64,000 bases of DNA from Zanthoxylum bungeanum (GCA_019454045.1 SKCR01023747.1:1-64000); one strand, 5' to 3'. Counted from the stretch's first letter, positions 11,000-24,100 are shown. The notes: a model not told the origin generated them from the letters alone. Made by a program: numbers and translations.

Positions 11000-11830
11000 C
11001 TGGTTTCCCTAGGATAACCAATTACAAATAGGCAGTTATCCGATTTAGGTTCTAGTTTGGTACCATCCAAACGTTTAACATGCCCAACATCCCCAAATTT
11101 TCAGGAATGAGAAAACCGGTTTCTTTCCTGTCCATAGTTCATATGGAGTCTGTCCAACAGACTTTGACGGAACCTTATTCAAAATAAGTATTGCACTGTT
11201 CAATGCGTATCAAGTGAAGGAAATTGGTAGCCCAGTGTGACTCATCATTAACCTTACCATGTCCAATAAAGTTCGGTTTCTCCGTTCGGACACATCACTC
11301 AATTGAGGTGTTCCGGGAGAAGTCCACTATGAAAGAATACCATACTCTTTCAAGTAATCAAGAAACTCATTACTTAAGTATTCTTCACCACGGTCCGACC
11401 GTAATGTTTTAATACTTTTGCCGGTCTGTTTTTCTACTTCGTGTCGAAACTCTTTGAATTTATCAAAAGTTTCCGACTTGTATTTCATAAGATACACATA
11501 ACCATAACGCAATGCAACATCCGTAAGGTTACACAGTATTCATAACCACCTCTAGCCTAGCTAGATATGGGCCCACAACACGTCACCATGAACGAGGGCT
11601 AACAGCTCGGTGGCACATACATCTTTAATGCTAAAAGGCGTTTTAAGCACTTTGCCTAATAAACAAGATTCGCAGACATCATATGAATTAGGATCAAATC
11701 CATCCAAGTATCCATTCTTCCAAAGAGTGGATATACGATTCTTGTTAATGTGTCTCATACAACAATGTCACAAACAAGTCTCATCTGATTTACTTAGTTT
11801 GAGCCTTTTGTTTGTCATGTTATATGTTTG
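11000..11830 (-). pseudogene. Copia A: integrase
   Basis: The minus strand gives the HHCC zinc domain (RHINKNRISTLWKNGYLDGF, CESCLLGKVLKTPF, with the first catalytic Asp context LVHGDVL) at 11758-11561, and the core (GYVYLMKYKSETFDKF, TLRSDRGEEYLS) at 11512-11327. Beyond it come SERRNRTLLDMVR-like and GQTPYELWTGKKP-like pieces to about 11050. The second catalytic Asp (RSD) and the Glu context (SERRN) can be seen. Stops separate the pieces. Confidence 0.85.
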
Positions 11831-12003
11831 AGATTCATTTATATTCGAAATATAAATATTGTTATTCATATCTAATGTGTATATCTCAATATCATCTTTA
11901 TAAACAAAACACCCAGTGTTCTGGAACATAAGGGTATACCCGCAACGGGTTAAAATAGATATAGAGATGATATTCCTTAGTCAAACTAGGTATAAAATAA
12001 TAG

Positions 12004-12279
12004 TCACCTAATGTAATTACATGCCCCAAGGGCAGATACAAAACATAGGTCCCAAACGGCCAAAAAAATGACTATTGTCTCATTTCCGAATCGTAGGTCG
12101 ATCTCACCTGAAGCCAGTATCCTTTTAATCAGCAAATCTTGCACACCAGTACATATGTGAGTACCACATCCAGAATCAAAAATCCAATTTTTAAAACTAG
12201 TAGTGGACATGTTTATAACAAAGATACCTGAAGCCGGAGCCTTGTTCGTCTTTTCTTCCTTCATGTCTGCCTTGTCCAT
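12004..12279 (-). pseudogene. Copia A: aspartic protease
   Basis: A 91-residue open stretch on the minus strand carries WIFDSGCGTHIC, the copia protease active site with D-S-G intact, then RFGNETI. The second half is degraded. It lies just after the zinc knuckle of gag (about 12330-12280) and before the integrase zinc domain, the standard copia order. Confidence 0.85.
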
Positions 12280-13124
12280 ACGGCAGTCACGCTTCCAGTG
12301 ACCCTGTTTGCCACAGTTTAGGCAGACATCTTCAGATATGTCATTTGTCTTCCCAGAAGACTGTGACGATTTTGCCTTTGCATTTTTTCTTCACACCCCA
12401 GAAGCCTTCGGCCAAGCCTTGGCCTTCTGGGATGTCGAAGTAAGATGCGCCTTGCGCTTCTTGCCCTTTTGGAAGATCTGGCTCTGCCTCCTTGAGCATA
12501 GGCATTAACTCTCCAAGAGTTTTCTCTTGGTTCATGATGAACCCGCCCCAGCATTCGGGCAGAGACTGTAAGATCAAATCTTTGGAAGTCTCGGCCTCGT
12601 AGGTAATGCCCAGCTAACCTAGCTGTTCGATGTCAGCAATCATATGCGACACCCAGTGCCCGACAGATGTACCCTCTGACATACACGAGCGAAAGAGCTT
12701 CTTTTGCAATTCGTACTTCTAAGATCTAAAGTTAGATCTATGAAGATCCTTTAATTTCAACATCATGGTTTAATGATCTAATCCTTAGTTCTGACGATGA
12801 AATTAAGGAGTCATTACGGCAAGCATAACATATTGAGCACTAAAGTTATCATCAAGATGAGTCTTCCTAAGCTCATGGTCTACTATTTGCTCAACTCCGG
12901 GATCAGGGCCCGAGAGGTTTCTCTATCCAATAGAGTAACTTCTCAGCTCCCAGAACTATCATGAGATTCATTTCCCAATCTGGAAAATTTACGCCGTTAA
13001 AGATATTTTCACCCAGGATTATATCCCTTAACGCTAATCTTTCCTGCCATATTGATTGCAATAGTCCAACTATCCAATTAACGATTTCGGGTACACTTAA
13101 AATGTAATGGCTATTATAGTCCAA
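12280..13124 (-). pseudogene. Copia A: gag with zinc knuckle
   Basis: The amino end on the minus strand is in 13124-12903, with LGENIFNGVNFPDWEMNL and the following VLGAEKLLYWIEKPL, a copia gag (UBN2/Retrotran_gag type) start. The carboxy end has a CCHC knuckle at about 12330-12285 (CLNCGKQGHWKRDC, i.e. C-x2-C-x4-H-x4-C intact). Between them frames shift several times (pieces at 12341-12577). Gag would coat the element RNA in the virus-like particle. Confidence 0.8.
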
Positions 13125-13129
13125 CTATA

Positions 13130-15274
13130 TAACCAACTAAAAATATAGTAGTGTTTAGTACAGTCCAACTGTTCATAGAAAGCAATATTCGATATTAGTC
13201 CAACTAATATATATTTATAACAACGATAAATAAATAAAATTAAAAAGAGCGTGTTTAGCAATTATTAAACGAAATTGCAAATTTAATACTAGCCTCCCAC
13301 TATTTTTCGGCGAGCCTCTAACCCTCTGTGGAGTACTCGGGAAACCCAATTTCCTAGTGGGCTAGGATCCCGTTAAATAACACACAACCTTGACTTTGGC
13401 CAACAAGCTGTATGAAACTTAACTAGGTAGATCTCTAATATCAATTAGATCCCATCCAATTCCTAGATCTGGTAGGTGGACCTCTAAGTCCGAGATATTA
13501 TCCAATATATATTTCATAACCCTTTTCTCTGAATCAACTAAGCCTTGGCTTTGGCTCAACAAACTTAATGATTCCAGTTAAGCGTGACCCATTGACAATG
13601 GGAAAGCTTCGTAATCCATGTCGATGTACAGAAGTGACCTTGACTTTGGCCAACAAATCACAACTGCCCAAGATATGCGATATGTAACAAAGCTTTCGTG
13701 GTTCAAACACATCCGCGATGGACATTGATCTTGACTTTGGCCAACAAACCAATGCCAATCTTGGATCTTGAGAGAGAACCACTCAATGGAAGGAAAACGC
13801 TTAATATTTAATGAGGATTTTTTCACGTAAATTGGCAACCAATTTATTATCTTTGATTAGGTCTCATCATACACCCTTAAACATGCATTCTAAAAGCTTA
13901 ATAAGGTGCGAATAAATTTAATAATGATATGCGGATGGATATATAACAAATTTGTTCCTAGAACAAATCTCTCACTTTCCTCTCTCCCGCTAGCACTATT
14001 CATACTTCTACCCAATTATATAATACATTAAAGAAACCTCATTTGCATTGAGGGGAATTGGTGAGAAGAGAAATACAAAGAGTAAAGAGATAATAGGCTG
14101 GACACGCAGGTCCAATTAATAAATTCTAAATTTATTACAACAATTTCCAAAATTACCCCACCCTCCTAATATCCATCCTATATACATTATTCATACAATA
14201 CATCCAAGTATTCACACAAAGAATGTTATTCAATCAATCTAATTCAATTAATTAATCTTTGAATTAATGAGCATCCAATGTTCAAACAACGATTTGATTT
14301 GCGCGAGTCCAACTCGTTTAAGAATAAATACTCAAAGTACGTATTCTTGAATTATATCGAACTACAATTTTAAATCCAATTTAATTTGTATCCAATACTA
14401 ATTCAAAATTAATTCCAAATTAAATAATTACACTTATTTTAGTGCCTTTTAGACTTAGATTCTAAATCTAATCTAAATGGGTCTCAAATGCCCAATTAGT
14501 ATCCAATACTATTTTAATTAAAGTCCAATGGGCTTTTAATTAATTCTTAAGGCATGGGCTTTGGCAATTGTGGATCCAATCCAAAATGCCAAGGCCCAAT
14601 TAGGAATCACCCTTTGCCATAAAATAAATTTTGGCCCATTAGGCCCAATTAAATATTAAAAGGCCCAAAAGTTATATTTGGACTTTATGGAAATGATTTT
14701 AGACCCAATTTGGATCCAATCCAATTGTCCAAAACAAAACTTGGCCCAACCAAGCCCATTAAGCCCAATTACAACAAATTAAATTAACATATTATTCCAA
14801 ATTACATATTAATTTAATTAAAGTGCAATTAACATAATTAATCAACTAATCTAATGTTTCCAAAACACTAATTAATCCAATTAATCATGCTCAATTATCC
14901 AATTCATGTCCAACACAAATTGAAACAAAACCAACTCATTCCAACATGCTCAAGTTCACGGCAATACATGAAATTAACACCCAATTTGATTTCAATCCAA
15001 TTAAATCAACAATTAACATTAAATTTCATGCGAATTAACATATCCAATTGTCAAATTCAAAAAATCACCATGAACAATTCCTATGGTGCATTCGGCCATG
15101 TAAGGAATTTGAAGATTTTTGATCCAATCAATTTATCTCAATTCCAATGATGCACAAATCCAATTCATCATCATACTAACACAACCAAACAATCAATTTA
15201 GGCATTTTCAAACTCCAAGCAAAAATCCCAAATTAAAGTCCATAAACCCTAGAATCAAATCAAGCTTAGATCTC
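13130..15274 (-). other. Copia A: untranslated leader
   Basis: About 2.1 kb between primer site and gag with no coding signal. It is rich in CCAATTAA-type words (14100-15200) and contains four copies of a motif around CTTTGGCCAACAA (13387-13747). The 13280-13400 part resembles the leader of the triple-LTR block in layout (TCCCACTA, GGATCCC, then CTTTGGC repeats). Confidence 0.75.
13387..13747 (-). repeat. Four dispersed leader motifs, CCTTGACTTTGGCCAACAA
   Basis: Copies at 13387-13406, 13543-13562 (variant CCTTGGCTTTGGCTCAACAA), 13637-13656 and 13728-13747. On the element strand the core is GTTGGCCAAAG. Spacing is about 156, 94 and 91 bp. Confidence 0.85.
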
Positions 15275-15286
15275 GCTCTGATACCA
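15275..15286 (-). promoter_or_regulatory. Primer-binding site of copia A
   Basis: The plus strand reads GCTCTGATACCA, so the element strand is TGGTATCAGAGC, complementary to the 3' end of plant initiator Met tRNA, one base from the 5' LTR. Confidence 0.93.
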
Positions 15287-15287
15287 T

Positions 15288-17231
15288 TGTTAGTATCCTA
15301 GACATGCCACGAGATCTCTAAACGTGATTTGTATGTGAATTAATCAAGAAAGTTTGCAGAATAACTTACATTGACCGGTTTTAGGATTTCAAAATTCCAA
15401 AGGATGCGCAAGCTCCAAGCTTGAATTTGTTGTTCCAAACTCATGGGTGAGTTTCCCTATCACATTTCTTTGACTCCCAAAGTGCTAGCAATGATCAAAA
15501 ATTGAAAGAAAAATTATCCCCTCCAAGGAAGAAAAGGATCGGCCATGTAGAGAGAAAATGTGAGAGAGTGAATAGTTCAAAACTAATCCAAAACGTGTGT
15601 TGACTTTACCTTTCAAAAGGTTAAATGGTTGTGTTGGAAAAAGTTCTAATAAATACAAGCCAACCACTTCCATCACTTGTCAAAGTTGATGTAAGTAAAG
15701 TGGGTCCCACCACATTAAATTCAAAATTGGTTGACACACACAACACGACTTTGGGCCCGATTTCGTTTAATCCGATTAAACGAATTTTTAGACGCGACGT
15801 AATTAAATCCAATTTAATTAAATAATAATGTCTAGCAAAATTATTACGGAAGTCGCTTGCGAATTAATTCCAAATTAATTCGTTCGCAGAATTAAAATCC
15901 AATTTAATTCCGCATTGAAATCCAATTTCAATTAATATATCTAATATATTATTTTAGCCCAAATAAATAAATTAAATAGAAAAATCCAATTTAACTATTA
16001 AATTTATTTTACCGATTAATTCCAAATTAATCGCGTTCTCTCTTCTAGTCGAATTAATCCCAGATTAATTCTTGACGCAATTAATCCCAGATTAATTTTC
16101 TCTCTGTTAATTAATCTGAGATTAATTATTGTAATAATTAATCCCAGATTAATTTTCTCTTTCATAATTAATCCCAGATTAATTTTCTCTATTCGAGTCA
16201 AATGTCATCGGTGAATCTTTGGGAAGCGACCCAAGAGATCCATGGATATGTTGGCAGTAAATACGGTTGTTGGACTATCCGACACGTGCGTACTCGGTAC
16301 CACGTTCTTACCGATTTACAAGACATGGTTGGCTTCTAGCAAAGCACCGTGCCTACCCAATTCTCCAGAAATATTTAACGAGGAATATATAATCTTTATC
16401 AGGCGTAGTATACAGTATATTGCATATTACGATCCAGTATCGGATGTCACATGCTAGGCATGGGGCTGGAATTGTGTCTGTCCCGTACGAAGCATATATC
16501 AGATCACTAGCAACTAGTCTCTGTAATCGGATAATCATGACCTAGTCATACTATCCCGATAGCTGCAACATTTAAGAGTACTAGTTCTGTATCCCTACGT
16601 GATCATCATCTCCATATGACTGAAGTTATACTTCCATCTTGACATCACACCCAATACATTACGATTCTCAGTAAACCCAGAAGAGGCGTACACAGAACCT
16701 GTTAAAGCCCCGGACGACCAAAACCAAAGCGTATTGATTGTCGCAAGTATTAGCGATGCAAGTCTCAGGTTAAGACCAAATACACCTACCCTGATTCGGA
16801 TTCCCATAGACATAGTCATACTACCAATGGAATTCTAAGGGGTCTATCCAGAGCGAAGTTGTTCCCGGTCGAACGGCTAACAGAACCTCTTATCACACTT
16901 GCATAAGTATCCAATACTTAAATATATGAGAACTATGCCGTTAAGCTTCCATAACGCGCACAAGTGTAATACTAGCCTATTCCGCATTATCGATGTCCAG
17001 TCTCGATAATACTACGACTAGGGATATTTAATGATTAAACCTTTCGTGGATTAATACTGTCTCATATCTTATTAATCCGGAACTAATCATAAGGACTTTT
17101 ATCATTTATATATCCAAGTAATCCAATTACAAAATGATAAAAGAGCAATTTCCTTTGTCACATAGTTAATTTGTACAAATAACACCATGTCTTTTACAAA
17201 TAGTGATGTTATGGGTCATAATTGTCCAACA
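15288..17231 (-). repeat. 5' LTR of copia element A
   Basis: 1944-bp partner of 4888-6829, ends TGTTAGTATCC and GTCCAACA (plus view), beside the primer site. It carries the AATTAATC palindrome array at 16052-16184. Confidence 0.93.
16052..16184. repeat. Array of five AATTAATC-n3-GATTAATT palindromes (5' LTR)
   Basis: Palindromes begin at 16052, 16079, 16109, 16136 and 16166, the same 27/30/27/30 steps as in the other LTR. Related palindromes (AATTAAATCCAATTTAATT at about 15802, AATTAATTCCAAATTAATT at about 15864) precede it. Confidence 0.87.
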
Positions 17232-17236
17232 ATGTT

Positions 17237-18612
17237 TTCATTAATGAGTTATCGTTAGTGAGACATATAGTGATGAATTATTTATTGGATACATAATAAC
17301 ATAATTTGAAGTTGAAATTAGGCTAATGAATTGTGTATGAATGCTTTGGAAGAATAAACACAATATGCTTGTAATGGGTTCAAATATGTTCATGTTGGAC
17401 ACGGGACAATAAATTAGAGTTTGTAACTCTAGATTATAGCTTGGAGCTATGGCTACCATTCTAGAATCACTTGACCACCTTTGTGTGACCTACAATTGTT
17501 CATGAGTCGCTTTATTCTAGGACTCTATTTTGGTTTATGTTTTTTATTCAAAGAAATACATATATGTATTTAGAATACATGTATGTTTTGTTGTATAACA
17601 TGTGTTGATGTTGGTTTTGATATTAAAATTAGACTTTTAGGCCTATTGAAGTGTTTGGAGAAAATTGGAAGTGTTTAGAATTGATTTGAAGGCTAAAATG
17701 CTCACTGCCAGCATTGTACACAGGGCAACGTTGCGACACTGATCTCTGGCATCGCAACACTCAACACTCAGAGCTGATGGTGTCGCTAACCCTTGGGTGT
17801 CGCGATGACGAGCTCTCACAGATTGCGCGTTGCGACGCCCAAACCTACCCATCACGACGCTCCCAGTGTTGTTGCTCATGAACGCCGAAACTTCATTTTC
17901 ATCGATTCGGAATTTCCACAATCCGATTTATTCCCAATTTTTCTCTAAACACTCGTAATTGAATATGGTATTTCATTAAAATATTCAATTACGTAAGCAA
18001 GAGCTAATAGCTTGCCGCTCCTGCAAATTTGGCCACGTGTGTTTTATTTAAGCGGCAAGCGGCACATCCATTACAGCAGTATCTATTGGTGGCTATAGAT
18101 TCTAAATTAATTATAAGGGATCAATTATTGCTACAATTAAAAATTAATCTACAGCTTGCTCAACAACACATGGAGAATTTATTTATTTTTAATCGTGGTA
18201 AATTTCACCGTCAAACTATCCCTTCCGGATTTAATTGGAATAGATAAAATCTATTATTGACTTAGGTTCTTATAATAAACGTATTCTCTGGATCAAACCC
18301 AGAACTTCAATATCAAATCCCGAACCTTACACCATCAAACTACGTTCTTTGGAAATTATGGATAAATTATTTATTCTTGAGACATCCCTTGTGACATGCC
18401 TACTTTTTTTTTTTTTAATTAATTTATAAAAACTTATTTTCAAATATAATAATTGTCCTAATTGGGGGCCACAAATGGCTCAATATAAGCTGGGTGGGAA
18501 GTTCTCAACTTCATCATTTAGTTTATATCAAAATCTGAAGTGCAAAGTGTCTATTATTTTTTCTGCCTTGTTTAATTACAAAAGCTAAACCGTATATAAT
18601 TTTTTGCATTTC
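17237..18612. other. Spacer between copia A and the triple-LTR block
   Basis: Mostly unassigned repeat sequence with no intact gene. It resumes the DNA broken by copia A at 4887. A GC-richer patch at about 17690-17890 is dense in GCGACGC, TCGCGA and GCAACAC words, a style common in plant gypsy LTRs, and the LTR at 53221 has a similar patch. A possible gypsy integrase scrap lies at 18029-18247. Confidence 0.5.
18029..18247 (+). pseudogene. Possible Ty3/gypsy integrase C-terminal scrap
   Basis: The 72-residue open frame contains AAHPLQQYLLVAIDSKL followed by RDQLLLQLKINLQLAQQHM. This resembles the linker before the gypsy integrase C-terminal domain, where a helix of the pattern RD..L..LK.NL..AQ.RM is usual. 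The following VGD.V motif is not seen. The call rests on one motif and is tentative. Confidence 0.35.
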
Positions 18613-18617
18613 ATATG

Positions 18618-21139
18618 TGTTCGGGTTTTGGGGATTGGGCGCAGCGGAAGCGCGGGTCCGGGCGATATCGTATTTTAAATTTTTTTCAAAATATCGAATA
18701 AATTATTCAATATCTAATATGAATAATTTATTCATATATTACCTAAACCAATTTATTTAATATCATATATTAACATAAATATAGTTGAAAACTCGCGAAA
18801 CTTTTACGAAAACTGTTTTTCCGCAAAATTGCCTAAAACACGTTTTTGACCGACTACCCGACACTTATGGAAACTGCCCAGGTCAACTCCAATAGGGTCG
18901 GGGCAGTTAACGGGCTGCCCGAACAGTGACGGAATCATTGTTTTCACAGCTGTCACTCTATTGGCTCAAAATCCACCCGGTAACGCTTTTTTTGGCCGTT
19001 TTCGCTTATTTCAAGTTGGAAACACTTTCCGGCAATTGTGCCAACTCCCAAAACTCATCCATAACATTCTAAAGACAACATTTTCATCACAAAAACAGGA
19101 ACTTTTCCAGGTCTGATCAGTAACCAAAAACAGCCCATATATCATGCTTAAATCCAATTTTTCACCAAGATTAATCAAATTAATCAAACACCAATCTAAA
19201 ATCACCACAAATGAAGAACTCTAGAACAATTCTAGACATAATAAGAGTGGCTATCATACTCTAGAATGGCAACAAAATTGTCCTACAACAATTGAATAAA
19301 TTGGATACCTATTACACTAATAGCATCCAATAACATCTTCACACATGCTTAATCTTTCCAATCCACCATCCAACAACAAAAAACCCCAAATTTTGACAAG
19401 TAAAGGAACCCTAGAAATTTTCTAAGAAATCAAGAAATAAGAAACAAATTTCAAGACTTTAGGGATTTGAAGATTACCTTTAAAATTCCAAATTCCATAA
19501 GCCATTTCTTGATTTTCCTTTACTTGTTTGCTTGAATCATCAAGCAAAATGAAAAAACCCATTTTTCTTGGAGTTTCGGCAGTGGAGAGAAATGAACAAG
19601 AGAGAGAAAATCAAATCCCACATTTTGAAATGGTTGACCGAAACATATATAAAAGAAAAGGCAATTTTATCTTTTTTAATTTAATCAAATTAAATTTAAT
19701 TACACTTTATTTAATCCAATCAAATTGGAACACAAATAAAGTACAATTAATATATGTCATTTGGTCCAATTATGTATCACCATTTGTCATACTAATTATG
19801 ACAAATAGATAAGATATATAATTTTAATTATTTAACAATTAAATAAATAAATAATTAAAAAACAACCATATATGTATTTTTTATTTACATTAAATAATAA
19901 ATGCATATATCTATGACATGTGTCAAAATCTCATTTGACGAATAATTAATGTGTATCTAATCGTATTATATATCAAATACAAATACACAATAATTATTAG
20001 CGGACAAAACCCCTTAAAAGCATGTGTTGTCGTTTAACGATTAAACGATCCGAATTAAATCATTTAATCCGGTGAATTATTATGCATAATCTGTATTATT
20101 CATATTGAGTTGTCCAAGTGCTCAACGAGTACACTTCATATTGTGGGACTCTCTAAGTTTAGGTCTATCCGTCACGAAATCCAATTTTGTGTCCATAATC
20201 CACCCACTCATGGATTATGACGACCACGGATAATCTCGCTAAACTATACAAGTCGAGGTCATAGCATTCGTATAATCCCTCCGTCACAGGCTATCCGTAT
20301 TATACTTGGGATATAGATGAGAATGTCAAATACGTTCGGTATAATACAGTCGACTTTTAATTTACGATCTCTAAATAACACTCGGAACTGGTTTCCGACG
20401 TTATACCATGGCCATGGATTTACTAGATCGTAAACACGTGAGGATGCCTATACCCTGTACATAGGACTGATGGATCCTATCTTGATACGCACTGGATATC
20501 ATGAGCATCAGTCCACACCCAACGAACAGGCGAAGGTCTGATCATGAATAGATCGTTGACGTGACTGCCATCAAAGTGTGGAGGATAACTCATATATCCC
20601 ACTGTGGTATCTCAAGTCGAAGGACCACTATGCTCGCTCAACTCGAGAAGGTTCCTATTGACGTTGGTGTACCATCTATTAGGAAACCTTCAGTGAGTCA
20701 TTCAGTGTCTTATCAAATAAAAACCTACATGTCTATACGAGTCTCCCGAGACTCATGGTTCACTGGGATAAACCATCAGACCAAATCACGATATACAACA
20801 TGTACTGGTCTCAGCGGATTTTACTAAACGACCCGTGTTAGTAAATCTTGACCAGGAACTTTATTTAAGGATATACAACTAATAGTGCGATTCCCAATGT
20901 AAATTACAAATTACGTTGTAACTGCGCACTATATTGTAAATCCTAGGGTCTTTGTCTAATATACTCGTATCACTAAATCAGATTCAGTTTCAATCTAATC
21001 GAGATTAGATCGAATAAGTGTATAAAAGACAAGGGTGCTACCAGTAAAATTGGTAATATTATGGAAAATTGAACTGTCTGTATTTATGAATCGGACATAA
21101 ATACGATCCGGATTGGCACTCAGAGCATCAACCCCAACA
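18618..21139 (-). repeat. Left LTR (3' LTR) of triple block
   Basis: 2522 bp; plus view starts TGTTCGGGTTTTGGGG (mutated TGTTGGGG) and ends ACCCCAACA. Adjoins the polypurine tract at 21140-21153. Includes the conserved hairpin block at about 20270-20830. Confidence 0.92.
20270..20830 (-). other. Conserved hairpin-rich LTR block (left LTR)
   Basis: Element-sense counterpart of 940-1530. Stems in plus coordinates: GAGTCTC/GAGACTC at 20739-20754; GAAGGTTCCTA/TAGGAAACCTTC at 20647-20691; GTGGT/ACCAC at 20604-20628. The other two LTRs of the block repeat it at about 27065-27625 and 31100-31660. Confidence 0.6.
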
Positions 21140-21154
21140 ATTTCTCCCACTTGC
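21140..21154 (-). promoter_or_regulatory. Polypurine tract of the triple block
   Basis: Plus strand ATTTCTCCCACTTGC; element strand GCAAGTGGGAGAAAT next to the 3' LTR, as in autonomous copia elements. Confidence 0.85.
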
Positions 21155-24100
21155 TCTAGTGCCAATCCATGGTATCCTATACTCATCTCAATGTGTATCG
21201 TATACTCATGGTCCTCAAGAGCTCACCAGCACTCAAGAGGTAGGCAAGAACAAGTAAGCCTGCTTTAACAAATCGAGTCAGTCAAACAAACCCAACCGTT
21301 TTCCTAAGCCAGCATCATTCATATTTTGTAGAATTCAAATTCCACATCAATATGACTCAGATGTTATATCAGTATTGTGCTATAGCTACTGAGTTGTCTA
21401 TGTATTTAGAGATCAAATCCAAATACTTTGCAGACAACCGCAAGCACAAAACTAATATCAACACTTCTAATCATTGAGGTCACTTTGCAACTTCATAAGT
21501 CAATACTTCAAAAGTTGCAACTGATTCCACTAATTCAGTAGAATCAATGGTGACACTCCCACTGCATCTTTTCTGACTTTATATGACATAGATCATCTAA
21601 TGTCATAATTAGAATCAAAACTAATCTGACCTTATGGTTGCTGACTAAATTCTCCATGTATGAGAAAATCATTCTTAATATCTCAAAGATCACAAAGAAC
21701 ATGTTTCAAGATCCATCATATGGTTTGCAGTATATCAAAATAACTTGTAACAATTACGAATAAATTGACATCTTTAATTGCATATAATATAGTATTCATT
21801 ACGTCTTCATCCGATGATGCATAAGATTGACTAGACATTCCAATCAATCTATATTTCGAAAAAGGAATCATCTTTTACGAAAGATGAACACTAAATATTT
21901 AAAAGACACGTTAACTATCAAACAGTTATTCTAACTGTCATACAGAAAGTCTTGTTGTGTCATTTATTAGATCGTATCTAATATACGACTAATGGGAGTA
22001 TCTCACAAGTCTCTCAGTTGTATATCTTATATATAACTTTATATCAAATATAATAGAGACTTCTCACACTGCTTCCACAGAGAAATGAAGACTTAAGGAT
22101 ATATAACACTAGAAAGAAATTTGTACGCTCCCCCTGACCCTACTGACAAATACGTATTCTCTATACTTCGATAAAACCAGACAATCTGACTGATATCAAA
22201 ACTAGAGAATATGGTTTTCCGGAAAGCTTATATGAGTCTACAATAAGCTCCATAAGCTAGTATATCAAACTGTGATCTTAGCAGAATACAAACTCCAGGG
22301 CCATTCTAGAATGAACTCTTCAAACAAGAAATCACAACGGATCTCTCATTCGAAGAAATCACTCAAGAACGCCACTTTGCATTCTTTAGCCAAAACCACG
22401 GTTTAATATCACAGTTTAATATCAACATTAACCAACAAATCCTTAATTGTCCATTCAGTGCGACAAGAGACTAGCTTCCTCGGAATCTACAATAGATTAC
22501 TGAGTATAACCTTTCTCACTGTCATACTATAAAGTTCAAACCTTTATCAAGCTCACTTCGCTTTCACTGCGGAAACAATTTGCACATTTTATGAACAATT
22601 CATAACGAAAGCCTAATCAAGTTCAAAACTTGATCGTAGTAAGCTATGAACAATATTAATCTATGGTCCAATGCCTTGTTCCGGAATCGATATCAAATAT
22701 CGCTCCCACTATAAGTTATAGGATAATTTTCTTCGATAAGAAAACATAAGAACCATTAAGTATCAGATACTTTGTAAATGATTCTGACATCCAATTGTAC
22801 TTATACGGAAGTTATCCAAGGGTCATTTCATCTTATTAACTATGTAGTTCCATCACAGTTTATCACTCTCACATTTGACTTCAACAAGTCAAGTATTTTC
22901 TACAATTGTCAATATCCAATGTTAACTACCAAATAACAAAACTATTTTATTACTCGGGATCATAGAAATGATATTCTATCAAATAGAATACAATATTCCA
23001 TTAAATAGGAAAAAAATGATAAACCTTTCATTCGTGCCTCAGAGGCACAAGTACTTTCAATTATATAACTATTATATAAAAGAAATATTCAAATCTCAAA
23101 CTTTTCAAGATTCGAATTTTCTACTATACATATCATATATGTATCCGTAGAAACGAATGGAACCTTAACTAAAGAGATGAATTGGTGTTTCTGGAGCATA
23201 ACCCCAAGAGTATTGAAAATTATTCGGTAACTCTCAATATCAACGAATCAAATCATATAAGATTCGATAACTCTCACTAACCAATTCCATCGCAATGGAA
23301 TCGTGGAAGTTTAATACTGAGTAAGAATCACATTCATTAAATAACTTCAGAACTAATTGCCTTGAATTCATGCATTGATCATATCAAACATCTTCGAACA
23401 ATTCAAAGACACGCAATGAATTTTAAAGATACAAATTTCAACACTACAAATAGAATATCTTTGAACTATTCAAAATATTCTATCCGAGTTTCATTAGAAA
23501 CATATTGACTGTTCTTGAACAATTCAAGACCTTCAATATGTTCTCTATTAGAAACACGCAACTAAGTCATGACAATTCATCAACTGAGTTACGAAGCAAA
23601 GAAAACTCTACAAGGCAATTTCCAATTCATTAAACTACATATATCCAATGTATTAGTTTAATAAATATGTGGTCCAATGACAATCATCGGTTAAATGAGA
23701 TTTAATCACAACCTGAATACAATATTCATTAAATAGTCAAGGATATGTGGTGTGAACTCGTATCAGACCATCCTTTACCATATGGAACAAGCATATGATG
23801 CTTTTATGATAAAATCTCATAAAGCACAGTCCTAAGTTATTTACTTTACCGAATATTTTTCTTAATGTTTATCTTCCATGAATGACACTACTAGTTACTT
23901 TAAAATATGTAACAACTGTTTATTTAGAACAAGTAACTATCCAATAGTCACAAGTTCTGATATCAAATATCAAAACAGTCATTAAACATTATAATAATTA
24001 ACTAGACGGGAGATCCGGTATCCAATACCTACAGTTGTTGTATTGTGAGAATCAACATTCTCTATACTCAACTATACATATCTCATTTCATTAGCTTTAT

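Larger units (their letters stand above)
4888..17231 (-). mobile_element. Copia element A, complete in outline, decayed, with nested solo LTR
   Basis: Two LTRs of 1942 and 1944 bp in the same orientation bound an internal region in order (minus strand) LTR, PBS, long leader, gag, protease, integrase, RT, RNase H, PPT, LTR: the copia order. A perfect 5-bp target duplication ATGTT lies at 4883-4887 and 17232-17236. Total span is 12.3 kb, of which 2.9 kb is a later insertion. Every coding domain has stops, and most of RT is deleted, so it is non-functional. The LTRs differ at scattered positions and by small indels, so the insertion is not recent. Confidence 0.93.

Noticed and set aside
20561..20827. 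An 88-codon ORF on the plus strand, repeated with little change at 27356-27622 and 31392-31658, looking like a conserved protein
   Set aside because: It is antisense to the LTR and lies in the conserved hairpin block. In the copia C LTR the matching frame stops after four codons, so conservation is at DNA or RNA level, not protein.
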